DNA of 64,000 bases from contig JARWIR010000003.1 in the NCBI GenBank assembly GCA_029959085.1, positions 29,651,505 through 29,715,504 on the forward strand. The letters are read 5' to 3'. The position numbers and the translations under genes were made by a program. The stretch comes from Nemophila menziesii. Its lineage: Eukaryota; Streptophyta; Magnoliopsida; Boraginales; Hydrophyllaceae. Each line of letters starts with the position of its first letter. Position 1 is the stretch's first letter. Positions 45,546 through 55,250 of the stretch are shown piece by piece. The notes beneath the pieces are model-generated. The model was given only the letters and a program-made list of their open reading frames with translations. It was not told where the DNA came from and did no database searches.

Positions 45546-46037
45546 TTAGAGAATTTGCATGCCAATCTCACAACGAATTTTCTCAAAAAGATCTTGGGGT
45601 AAAGGTTTAGTAAAGATATCGGCTAGTTGATTTTCCGAAGTGACAAATTCAAGTACAATATCCCCTTTTTTAGTGTGATCACGGATAAAATGATGGCGGA
45701 TTTCGATGTGTTTTGTTCTAGAGTGTTGAATAGGATTTTTGGTAAGATTGATAGCACTAGTGTTATCACAACGAATGGGAACACGATCATACTCTAGGCC
45801 AAAATCTAGTAAGGTTTGTTTCATCCAAAGAATTTGAGTCACACAATTTCCGGCCGCAACATATTCGGCTTCGGCCGTAGATAAAGCAACACTATTTTGT
45901 TTTCTACTAGACCAAGAAACAAGGGATTGACCTAAAAATTGGCAACTACCACTAGTACTCTTCCTATCAAGTCTACAACCGGCATAATCGGCATCCGAGT
46001 AACCTATTAGCTCAAAAGATGTAAATCTAGGTACCAA
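45546..46037 (-). pseudogene. SIRE-like RNase H, out of frame with pol
   Basis: About 160 residues: GYSDADYAGCRLDRKSTSGS, WSSRKQNSVALSTAEAEYVA, VPIRCDNTSAINLTKNPI, SRTKHIEIRHHFIRD, ENQLADIFTKPLP. All catalytic acidic residues (DAD, AEAE, CDN) are present. It overlaps the pol ORF by about 30 bp and lies in another frame, pointing to a one-base deletion near 46029-46034. No start codon of its own is likely; it was part of pol. It would degrade RNA in RNA-DNA hybrids. Confidence 0.92.
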
Positions 46038-48622
46038 AGTCCTAGACTAAGGGTTCCTTTCAAATACCTAAAAATACGCTTAACGGCACTAAGATGGGAT
46101 TCTTTAGGAGAGGATTGAAATCTAGCACAAAGACACGCGGGGAACATAATATCGGGTCTAGAAGCGGTTAAATAAAGTAAGCTACCAATCATACCTCGAT
46201 ATACTTTCTCATCAACATTTTTACCATCTTCATCTTTGTCTAATTTTGTGGATGTGCTCATTGGAGTTCCAATTTCCTTTGCATCTTCAAGTCCAAATTT
46301 TTTGATCAATTCTTTTGTATATTTGGCTTGATTGACAAAGATGCCATCCTTCATTTGCTTGATTTGAAGTCCAAGAAAGTAATTCAATTCTCCCATCATG
46401 CTCATCTCAAATTCCTTATGCATGCTTTTAGAAAAATTCTCACAAAGATTTTCATTAGTAGCACCAAATATAATATCATCCACATAAATTTGAACAAGAA
46501 GGATATCTTTTGAAGACCTTTTTATAAATAAAGTGGAGTCAATATTTCCTCTTTTAAAACCATCATCTAACAAAAATTTGCTTAAACGTTCATACCAAGC
46601 ACGAGGTGCTTGTTTTAAACCATATAAAGCCTTTGAAAGTTTAAAAACATGATTTGGAAATTTTGGATCCTCAAAACCCGGTGGTTGTTTAACAAAGACT
46701 TCCTCGTCTATAAAACCATTTAAAAAAGCACTTTTGACATCCATTTGGTAAAGTTTAAAATTCATATAACAAACAAAAGCAAGTAGCATACGAATAGATT
46801 CAAGTCTAGCTACCGGAGCAAAAGTTTCATCGAAATCAATACCTTCTTCTTGATTGTATCCTTGAGCAACTAACCTTGCTTTATTTCTAGTGATAATACC
46901 GGTGTCATCTAGCTTGTTGCGAAATATCCACTTAGTGCCAATAATAGTAGGGCCAATTGGTTTCTCCATTAAAGTCCAAACTTTACTACGCTCAAATTGA
47001 TTTAATTCCTCATGCATAGCGTTTATCCAATGATCATCTAGCAAGGCTTCTTTAATATTATTGGGCTCAATTTGAGATAAGAATGCTTGATGAGCACATA
47101 AAGCAATAATACGAGAACGAGTGGTAACACCTTCTTTTGGATCACCTAGAATTAATTCACTTGGGTGATCTTTGATATGTTTCCAACATTTTGGTAAATC
47201 CGTACTAGCTTCATTTGAGATTTGACCATTTTCATTAGGAGGTTCATCATGAGATTTTAATTCTTGAGTAGGAGATTCTAAGGGTTGATCTAGTGGAGTA
47301 TCTTCATTTAAGTCAACATCTACCACTTTCTTGATACAAAACGGATTAGTCTCATCAAAGTCAACATGCATAGATTCCTCAATAGTACGAGTACGTTTGT
47401 TGAAAATGCGATAGGCTTTTCCTTTAGTGGAATAACCAAGAAAAATACCTTCATCCGATTTAGCATCAAATTTTCCCAAATAGTCCCTAGTGTTTAAGAT
47501 AAAACATTTGCACCCAAAAACACGAAAATAAGCAATAGTTGGTGGTCTACCATTCCAAAGCTCATAAGGGGTTTTCTTAATAAGGGGTCTAATTAGAACT
47601 CTATTTAACACGTAACAAGCCGTATGAACGGCTTCACCCCAAAAGTATGTAGGCAAGCTATGTTCTTTTAGCATTGTTCTAGCCATTTCTTGTAGAGTTC
47701 GGTTTTTCCTTTCCACTACCCCATTTTGTTGGGGAGTTCTAGGGGCCGAAAAATTATGCTCAATCCCAAATTCATCACAAAAATGCACAAAAGGAGAATT
47801 CACATATTCACTACCATTATCACTACGAATGCATGTAATGGAGTAGCCTTTCTCATTTTGCACCTTTCTACAAAGTTTTGCAAATTCATTGAAGGCATCA
47901 CTTTTTAAAGCAAGGAACATCACCCATGTATATCTAGTGAAATCATCAACAACAACAAAGACGTATCTAGATCCTCCTAGACTAGTGACATCAACGGGAC
48001 CAAAAAGATCCATATGCAATAATTGAAGTGGCCTAACGGTGATGACCTTATTTATGGATTTAAAAGATGAACGATGTTGTTTACCAAGTTGACATGCATC
48101 ACATAATTTATCTTTATCAAATTTATGAATAGGCAAACCAACAACAAGATTTTTTCTAGATAATTTTGAAATCAAATCCATGCTAGCATGCCCTAAACGT
48201 CTATGCCAAAGCCAACTATCATTTACCACGGATAAGCATTTAATATGTTTAGACATAAGACTCTCAAGATCAACAACAAAAACATTATCCGATCTTTTTG
48301 CAATAAACATAGTATCTAACTCACCATTTTTAAAAACAACACATCTAGATGCTTCAAATTTAACCCTAAAACCAACATCACAAAGTTGACTAATACTAAG
48401 CAAGTTAAAAGAGAGACCCTCAACAAGTAACACATTAGAGATAAGTAAAGAATTCATATTACCAATGTTACCTTTACCCAAAACGCGTTTCTTAGTATTG
48501 TCGGCAAAAGTAACTCTATCACCTTTTGTTTTATATAAACGTGTAAATAATGAAGGATTCCCGGTCATGTGTCTTGAGCATCCACTATCAAGGAGCCATA
48601 TATTTTGCTTCTTGATGCTCAA
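46007..48622 (-). CDS. pol: SIRE-like Pol: protease, integrase, reverse transcriptase
   Basis: 871 codons without a stop. Protease motif DSGCSRHM starts at residue 12. Integrase zinc site His140, His145, Cys174, Cys177. Catalytic Asp205, Asp268, Glu304 (DD35E spacing). Reverse transcriptase runs from about 540 ([18 protein letters not shown]) with YVDD at 713-716 and ends at [12 protein letters not shown]. The frame then shifts, so RNase H is detached. There is no ATG at the start: the frame opens at a TTG just after an in-frame TAG, downstream of the gag stop. It was made as an extension of gag by frameshift or readthrough. Confidence 0.93.
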   Translation of the reverse strand: MSIKKQNIWLLDSGCSRHMTGNPSLFTRLYKTKGDRVTFADNTKKRVLGKGNIGNMNSLLISNVLLVEGLSFNLLSISQLCDVGFRVKFEASRCVVFKNGELDTMFIAKRSDNVFVVDLESLMSKHIKCLSVVNDSWLWHRRLGHASMDLISKLSRKNLVVGLPIHKFDKDKLCDACQLGKQHRSSFKSINKVITVRPLQLLHMDLFGPVDVTSLGGSRYVFVVVDDFTRYTWVMFLALKSDAFNEFAKLCRKVQNEKGYSITCIRSDNGSEYVNSPFVHFCDEFGIEHNFSAPRTPQQNGVVERKNRTLQEMARTMLKEHSLPTYFWGEAVHTACYVLNRVLIRPLIKKTPYELWNGRPPTIAYFRVFGCKCFILNTRDYLGKFDAKSDEGIFLGYSTKGKAYRIFNKRTRTIEESMHVDFDETNPFCIKKVVDVDLNEDTPLDQPLESPTQELKSHDEPPNENGQISNEASTDLPKCWKHIKDHPSELILGDPKEGVTTRSRIIALCAHQAFLSQIEPNNIKEALLDDHWINAMHEELNQFERSKVWTLMEKPIGPTIIGTKWIFRNKLDDTGIITRNKARLVAQGYNQEEGIDFDETFAPVARLESIRMLLAFVCYMNFKLYQMDVKSAFLNGFIDEEVFVKQPPGFEDPKFPNHVFKLSKALYGLKQAPRAWYERLSKFLLDDGFKRGNIDSTLFIKRSSKDILLVQIYVDDIIFGATNENLCENFSKSMHKEFEMSMMGELNYFLGLQIKQMKDGIFVNQAKYTKELIKKFGLEDAKEIGTPMSTSTKLDKDEDGKNVDEKVYRGMIGSLLYLTASRPDIMFPACLCARFQSSPKESHLSAVKRIFRYLKGTLSLGLWYLDLHLLS

Positions 48623-48642
48623 TCCCTACAAGCAAAAATAAT

Positions 48643-50433
48643 TTAAGCTTTAGGTACCCAATTAGGTTTGGGTCCATGAGGGTTAGTGGATTTTCTTTTT
48701 AAGACCCATATAGGCCTTTTCCAAATTGGCACAAGAGATCCCAAATCCAATAATTTACGATAGTAACAATGAGATGCATCATGACCAAGTTTTTCACAAT
48801 AGGTGCAAGTGATAGAAGATTTTGAAGAAGATGGAATTTCATTTGAAATTTTTGATTTTACAAAAACATTTTTCAAAGGTTTTTGGTGAGTGAATGGATC
48901 ATATCCAACACCACTTTTTTCACAAGCCATTCTTTGAGAACCTAAAATCAAATCCAAGTTTTCTTGCCCACTAGTAAATTTTAAAATAATGGCATTTTGA
49001 TCAACAATCTTTTTCTCTAACAAAGCTTTTTCTTCCAAAAGATTTTTCTCAATAAGATGAAGTTTTTCATTATCATCTATACATTCATCACAAAGATTTT
49101 GACAATCTTCCAAAGCTTTCAAAACCTCTTTAGTTCTATTTTTCTCAAATTCTAAATCTTTTGTTAAAACTTTGTTTGTTTCAATAGAATTTAAAAAATC
49201 ATTGTAAAGAGAATCAAATGCCTCATGAATATCTTGTTCACTAGCATCATCATTAGTTAAAGAGAGTTTAGATTTAGGAGTTACCTCTTCATGATTTGCC
49301 ATAAAGGCAATGTGAGTTGAACCGGTATCATCATCCGAAGAAGCATCTTCATCATTTTCAAGTTCTCCCATAAAAGCAACAAGATTGACATTTTCGTTAT
49401 CACTTTCTTCTTCCTCCGAATTTTGAGTATCCCAAGTGATATTAGCATGCATTGCTCTCTTAGGTTTCTCCTTTTGAAGAAGAGGACAATAAGTTTTGAT
49501 GTGACCAACTTTCTTGCAATGATAGCAAGTGGGTTCATCTTGTTTGATAGCTCTATCATTCTTCTTGTAGGGTGAGGAAGAACTTCCTTTCTTAGCAAAG
49601 CGTTTGTATCTCATGAATTTTTTCATATCTCTTGCCAACATAGCCACTCCTTCATCTTCACTAGTTTCTTCTTCATGTGAGTTATCTTCTTCACTTTCCT
49701 TCCTTTCTTTTCGTTCTTTCAACTTGGTACTTAAGGCATGGAAAGCAATAGATTTCTTAATCTTCATTTCCTCATCATCTCTTATCTTTTCTTCTTCAAG
49801 CACAAGCTCTTCCGTCATGAGGTTGCAAATGAGTTCATGAACCGTCATTTTTGAAAGATCTTTAGTGTCTCTTATAGAGTTGATTTTTGATTTGTATTTC
49901 CTTGGAAGAGCAAATAAGATTTTTCGGCATTGTTCTTTGTTGGTGTACTCTTGACCAAGAGTCTTCAAGGTGTTGACAATGTTAGAAAATCTTTGATGCA
50001 TAGCATTTAAGGCTTCATCGGGCTCCATACGAAATAGCTCATACTTAGTGATAAAGAGACCAATCTTAGTTTCTTTGATGTCTTCCGTTCCTTGATATGA
50101 TAGCTCCAAGAGTTGCCACATTTCATGAGCGGAGTTGCATTCACTAACTCTAGCGTATTCCGTGACACTTAATCCATTAATGAGGATGTTCATAGCTTTG
50201 TTGTTTTTGGTGAGTTTAGCTATGTCTTGATCATTGTAATCATCTTCATCTTTCACCTCTGTTCTACTACCCGTAACATAAGTAATATAAGGACCCTTCT
50301 TGATAGCAAGCCACAAAAAGTAATCAATTCCTTTGACATGAATCTCCATTTTCTTTTTCCATCCAAAGTAGTCTTTTCCTACAAAAAGCGGAGGTCTAGT
50401 AGAACATGAACCTTCCGGTTGATTAGAATCCAT
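48643..50433 (-). CDS. gag: SIRE-like Gag
   Basis: 596 residues. Residues 1-50 (PPLFVGKDYFGWKKKMEIHV) and 60-220 (ANSAHEMW-type, here NSAHEMWQLLELSYQG; LFITKYELFRMEPDEALNAMHQRF) form the copia gag UBN2-type domain. Zinc knuckles CX2CX4HX4C are at 303-316 and 543-556. An acidic linker follows the first, then a coiled-coil-like segment at about 405-490 (KNRTKEVLKALEDCQN, LLEEKALLEKK). It ends NWVPKA-stop, the usual SIRE gag end. It packages the element RNA into cytoplasmic particles. Intact and likely translatable. Confidence 0.93.
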   Translation of the reverse strand: MDSNQPEGSCSTRPPLFVGKDYFGWKKKMEIHVKGIDYFLWLAIKKGPYITYVTGSRTEVKDEDDYNDQDIAKLTKNNKAMNILINGLSVTEYARVSECNSAHEMWQLLELSYQGTEDIKETKIGLFITKYELFRMEPDEALNAMHQRFSNIVNTLKTLGQEYTNKEQCRKILFALPRKYKSKINSIRDTKDLSKMTVHELICNLMTEELVLEEEKIRDDEEMKIKKSIAFHALSTKLKERKERKESEEDNSHEEETSEDEGVAMLARDMKKFMRYKRFAKKGSSSSPYKKNDRAIKQDEPTCYHCKKVGHIKTYCPLLQKEKPKRAMHANITWDTQNSEEEESDNENVNLVAFMGELENDEDASSDDDTGSTHIAFMANHEEVTPKSKLSLTNDDASEQDIHEAFDSLYNDFLNSIETNKVLTKDLEFEKNRTKEVLKALEDCQNLCDECIDDNEKLHLIEKNLLEEKALLEKKIVDQNAIILKFTSGQENLDLILGSQRMACEKSGVGYDPFTHQKPLKNVFVKSKISNEIPSSSKSSITCTYCEKLGHDASHCYYRKLLDLGSLVPIWKRPIWVLKRKSTNPHGPKPNWVPKA

Positions 50434-50473
50434 ATCGTATTAACTCTAGAAACGATTAAGTACAATAGAGCTA

Positions 50474-50486
50474 GGCTCTGATACCA
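50474..50486 (-). promoter_or_regulatory. SIRE-like primer binding site
   Basis: The minus strand reads TGGTATCAGAGCC, then TAGCTC, two bases from the LTR. It complements initiator tRNA-Met. Confidence 0.93.
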
Positions 50487-50488
50487 AT

Positions 50489-51651
50489 TGATAGTCTATA
50501 TGCGTCCTAGAAGGGGGGTTGAATAGGACAATAGAAATTAATCGGCTAATTTTATTTCAAGTAAATAAAATTAAAAGCTAATTTGAATCCTATTGTTTTA
50601 GTAAACTAAATAGTAAAGAACTAGATAACCCTAAAAGACAATATTATCAAACTATTCATGTAGGCATTTTATCAAGCATATAGAGTGCGGAAATGTAAAG
50701 AGTGTAGAGATAGAATACGATACACAACGATGTATAGTGGTTCGGTTTCCCTACATCCACTACCTAAGGAAGCCTCCTTAGGATTTGCAAGATTCTTAAC
50801 TAATCTCCGTAACTCTTAACCGGGTGAGTTTACAAACCCTTTACAACCACTTCAAAAACCTTTGAAGGAAATACACTTGTGTTATCACCAACACAAGGAA
50901 CCAAGCATAAAACCTATGCTCACACTACTCTCTTAATCTATTACAAGAACTAAGAGGAAAAGAAAAAGTGTTTGGGGGTGCTTATAAAAGCTTTGTAACT
51001 AAACTCCTAAATGAGTGGATATGAACTAAGTAGCTTCACAATGAATATGACTTGAATGCTCCTTTGAAACCTCCTTGAATGATAATATTAATTGCTCTTA
51101 AGATTGGTAGATGGAAGGCTTAAGTTGTGTCTTGAATGAACTCCATTTTATAGCTGAAAATATGGTCCAACGGTCATAAGGCTTCTCTCTAACGGATCTA
51201 TTTTATCTCCAACGGATATAAGCTTTGTCCTCTTGTAATAGTGCAGAAAACCCTCTCGTGCGGTGTACCGCGGGTGTGGTCCGGTGCACCGCGAAAACGT
51301 TCGTCTAAATTTCAAGCTTACTGACGGACTACTCAATGCACCGCGTCCCTGGTCCGTGCATCAGTCCGGTGTACCGCGCCTTGGTCCGGTGTACCGTGCA
51401 TTTTCATTAGCTTACTGACGGGCTATCCTGTGTACCGTGCCTCTGGTCCGTGGCTCTGCGGTGTACCGTGTGTTTCGTCCGGTGTACCGCGGCACTGTTC
51501 TTTTGACTCTCAAGCTAAAGTACAAGGATTTAAACACAACTAATCTAATGAGGGGTTTTGGAAAACCTTTAAAGTGATACCAAATGAATTTTAGTTTAAA
51601 TGATGATTTGTCGAATATTAAAACGGGAATAAAAACAAGGTGAGGCTAACA
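50489..51651 (-). repeat. SIRE-like 5' LTR
   Basis: 1163 bp, the same length as the 3' LTR. I see two substitutions between them. The palindrome modules are at 51260-51493 and the CCTAAGGA hairpin at 50764-50783. As the 5' copy it should hold the promoter, reading leftward. Confidence 0.95.
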
Positions 51652-51656
51652 TAAAG
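51652..51656. repeat. TSD of SIRE-like element, right copy (TAAAG)
   Basis: Matches 44022-44026 exactly. Confidence 0.95.
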
Positions 51657-51751
51657 ATATTCAAGTTTACCCCACAACTCAAAAGCTGTCTCAACACCAT
51701 CTACCTGTCATATCACAAAGTCAGATATATTCGAGAAGAGGATGTTATATG
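51657..51751 (-). pseudogene. Copia-2 gag remnant, part 2
   Basis: Continues the gag frame region matching 24388-24478 of copia-1 (complement of CCACAACTCAAAAGCTGTCT). It is cut by copia-3 after ATATG. Confidence 0.8.
51747..51751. repeat. TSD of copia-3, left copy (ATATG)
   Basis: ATATG here and at 60358-60362. In copia-1 the target is undivided (GGTATATGCTTC near 24474). Confidence 0.93.
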
Positions 51752-53427
51752 TGTTGGAATTATGCCCTAGCCCCGATCGTCTTGTAATGAATTGAACACA
51801 AGTGTTTATTGTACACGATAATAGTTATCCCTACAGTTTTGATTAAAGAAATTGTTTCCTTGAATCTATGGCAAGCCTTTATGATTATGATATTAATCTA
51901 CATAATATAAAGTCAAATCCTTGATTAAGTTACGAACTAGATATCATAAGGTGTTATGATAATGAGAATCTAGCTTATAGGACTTAATCTAAACTTGTTC
52001 TTAATCGTAGGATAATCGAGTTAGGACCTAGATGATCCGGTTAGATTAATATGTAGCTAACAAGTATTTATTGGATAAATATCGGTAGTTCTCGTTTACC
52101 GAGTTAGGTGCATAGATAATGCACATAGAGATGTGATTATCGAACCGACTAAAACTAGAGATTCCTAATGGTTAATTACCTTGAACTGTCAAGTAGGTTA
52201 ATCTCTAAAAGGAATTTTATGCTTGTAATCCTTTGACCTGAGATCATCACTACCGTTGTGTATATGCTTGTTGTGTTTTGATACTGGACTACTAGTGTGT
52301 CACAATGCTAGTCGAAAGGATATTGGACATAATTAAGTATATATGCTCCTAGGGATGAGTCGAGATGGAATCTATCAATTCTAGGTAAAGAGTTTGAGCT
52401 CTACGATGTCATAAGATTATAACGATTGTATCAAATCCTTGGCCAAGGTGATAGAATGAATGAAGAAAGGTGTTTCTTAGGTCATTCGTCAATCGTTGAT
52501 AATCGACGTGTAACGTAGTTGATTTTCTAATGGGATTTGACAGATGTACCATATCCCAGGATGATCCGGAGCTATAATGATAGAGGGAATACGTGTATGA
52601 TCCTTTACCAGGTTCTTTATACAGGGTTACTTCACGTTATCCGGTCGTTGGGGAGTGTTGTTAGACGCCAACCTCGATTAGTAGTTAATTAAGTTAACTA
52701 CTACCGGTTTAACGATGAACCCACGTAGTCGCACACTAACGAGTGTATTGACCTTGCTTCATGTCGTTAATTAATTTTATTATTAGATATTAAATATTAA
52801 TTAAATATATACTTGGAATATCGGTATATTAATTTGCTAGCACAATTTAATATTCTAATATAAGACCGAACTAAGACAAAAAGGAAAAGGAAAAATTGAC
52901 AAGTTTGTGGATCGAACCACAAACCTCTAGTAGTGTGAAATGTGTCGCTAACCACTAGGCTAGTCAATTGTTTTTGTATAATGTAGAAGGTCCAAGTCCA
53001 CTTTTACAAGTGGTAATGGACTAGATTATTAAGATAATCAATTTCATTATACGTTTCTGACTTTTCCTATTCTTTGTCTTTTCATTTTCTATAGTTGGTT
53101 TTATAATATAATGAAAGTCATTATACAGATATAATTCTTCCATCAGTTTTTCTTCCAAGAAAAAAAACCCACAAGAAATAAAAGGTCTTTTGTCTCCAAG
53201 CTAGAATTGTGATTCTGGAAGTAAGACTCAAGCTCGGTGTGCAAAGCATGGAGGCTTCAAACTTTTGAAGCTGATATTAAACAATTCGATTTTCATACAG
53301 CGGCTTAAGGTATGTAATCGGATTTTTCTTTGTTTTAAATCCTTAATTCGCAACTAGATGGTTTTTAATTGCAATTTTGTTTCCGCCGAATTATATTTTG
53401 ATATAATTGAGTTGTAATTTTCCTTCA
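51752..53427 (+). repeat. Copia-3 5' LTR
   Basis: 1676 bp, TGTTGGAATTATGCC...TTTTCCTTCA. It contains a tRNA-like segment on the opposite strand at 52894-52969. Confidence 0.93.
52894..52969 (-). other. tRNA-like segment inside copia-3 5' LTR
   Basis: The minus strand has an A-box-like TAGCCTAGTGG and a B-box-like GGTTCGATCC, with B starting 44 nt after A as in a tRNA. The T-arm GTTTGTGG/CCACAAAC pairs perfectly. Outer ends AATTGAC and GTCAATT pair for 7 bp. The D-stem and anticodon arm are poor and the T-loop is one base short, so it is not a working tRNA. It looks like a tRNA pseudogene or a SINE head. Also present at 59841-59916. Confidence 0.65.
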
Positions 53428-53429
53428 AT

Positions 53430-53442
53430 TGGTATCAGAGCC
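53430..53442 (+). promoter_or_regulatory. Copia-3 primer binding site
   Basis: TGGTATCAGAGCC, two bases after the LTR; the initiator tRNA-Met type. Confidence 0.93.
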
Positions 53443-55250
53443 TAGGTTGTTGCGATTTAGGTATTTAAATTTGATATTATTTGATAATATATGGTTTTTG
53501 GTTTTAAGGTTTATTGAATAAAATATTTGATTTTATTAAGGATTGCATTGATCTTATTTCTTTTCTTTTTGATTTTTTTTTTTTGGACGGATTTCTTTTC
53601 TTTTTGATTGAATCGTTAAAAAAAAAAGAAGATTAGAAATTGTTTCTATTTTTTTTCTATTGTGTTTACAGAAAAACCAGACTTTTTATTATGATAAATT
53701 GTCCATAGTAGTATAATGATAATACTCTGTATCGGAAAGAAAAAAAGTGTTTTGTTGATCGATGTTGTCGTGCTATTTTGATTCACAATTTTTTTTGGTG
53801 TCTCCATGTGATGTTGTGAACATCACTGTTTCAAAAAACAGAGAAATTGGAAAATCGTTACCATATATGATTGTCCTATGTTGGGTTGCATTCGCTGCTG
53901 GTATGGTTAATATTATCTTTAATGATTGTAAAGAAAAGGTATTATATATCACAGAAATAAAGATTTCTTTTGATTTGTGTTCATCCATTTTTTTTTATTA
54001 TCTTTGATACTTGTCAGAAGTGTTTTCCTTTTTTTTTTCTTCGTGCAAAGTTGTTTGAAAGTCCTGCTTTGGATTATTTGTCAAACTCTGCTTTGGACAA
54101 TAAATATTTGATATTGGTCTACTTGTTTGGAGAATAAAAGAAAGGTAATAATAAGAAAAGGAAAAGGTGTTGTATACCATTGGGTTTTCTCTCTCATGAC
54201 AATAGTTGTCATGCCTATTTTTTAATATTAAAATCATGAACGTGTTTTTCTTTCTTTGTAGTAAAGAGAAAAACTGGTTGACAAAAAAAAAAAAAAAAGT
54301 AAAGAGAAAAACTAGTTTTGCTTTATTGGACAACAGGTTTTGAAAAGAGAAAAAAAAAAAAAAAGGAAAATTGGATTTTCTTTTTAGTAAGTATGTGTTT
54401 TATTTTTAAATAAAATAAAGAGTATATATTTGATATATATTTTTGTATTTTAGTTAAATACATGAAATGGTATTGTTTTAGAAATTTACTATTTTTATTT
54501 TATTAATCAATTGGTTGATTAATATTCCTTTTAATAAAATACATACTAAAGCTATATTTGGTGAAATATACTGGTATTACATATTACTAAAAATTATTAT
54601 AGTAATAATTTTTAAAGTAATAAAACAAATGCTTAGATTATGAATACTAGGCTATTCCCATTTGACATTAAAATTATTGAGTTAATAAAACGATATATAT
54701 GATATTTCGTGAGACTTATCCATCGCAAGTAGAGTTTTAGATTTGTTAAGTTTGCAAGTTTTGATCTGACTACCAGGTGGACTTGTAGTTCGAGTACAAA
54801 CTATAAAAGTCTATATTGTTTGATAATAGGATTAAATTATTAATTTTACGTTTTTAGTCTGGACTACCCAGAGGATGTAGGATTGATAATATTCTATTAT
54901 AGGATGGAATAACTCAACAAAACTAATTAGAAACGACCTGACTACCAGGGGGCTAAATAGTTTTGAGTCTCTTATTTTATATGATAAAATAGGTAATGTA
55001 CCACACTTTAATTATGAATGAGAAACGACCTGACTTCCAGGGGGCTCGTTCATGTTTTAAAGTTTCATTATTCACTTTAATTATGCATGAGAAACGACCT
55101 AACTACCAGGGGGCTCATTCATGATTTAAAGTTTCCAATTATATATCTCTTAGATAATGGTCCATATCTTTGACAGTTATATAATAGTGTTCTTAAAGCG
55201 TTTTTTCCTATTTCTTCCCTTGATTAGATTTCTCGTTTTTTCTGCTAAAT
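53443..55250 (+). other. Long copia-3 leader with repeated CTACCAGGGGGCT motif
   Basis: About 1.8 kb without a credible ORF, rich in T runs. Between 54764 and 55115 a motif close to CGACCTGACTACCAGGGGGC occurs five times (from about 54764, 54857, 54930, 55022, 55091). The last three sit in a repeated block with AAAGTTTC and TTAATTATG. A role in packaging or translation of the leader is possible but unsupported. Confidence 0.7.

Larger units (their letters stand above)
44027..51651 (-). mobile_element. Young SIRE-like Ty1/copia retrotransposon
   Basis: 7625 bp with 1163-bp LTRs at both ends that differ at only two positions by eye (44167/50629 and 44905/51367), and a perfect 5-bp TSD. On the minus strand it carries an initiator-Met primer site, a 596-codon gag ORF with two zinc knuckles, an 871-codon pro-int-RT ORF, and RNase H in a shifted frame. 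The long gag, the GKDYFGWKKKMEIHVK start and the repeated polypurine tracts before the 3' LTR fit the SIRE/Maximus lineage (family knowledge). One frameshift in pol is the main visible lesion, so it moved recently. Confidence 0.95.

Noticed and set aside
52894..52969. Functional tRNA gene
   Set aside because: The D-arm and anticodon arm do not fold well and the T-loop is one base short. It sits in an LTR; I call it tRNA-like only.
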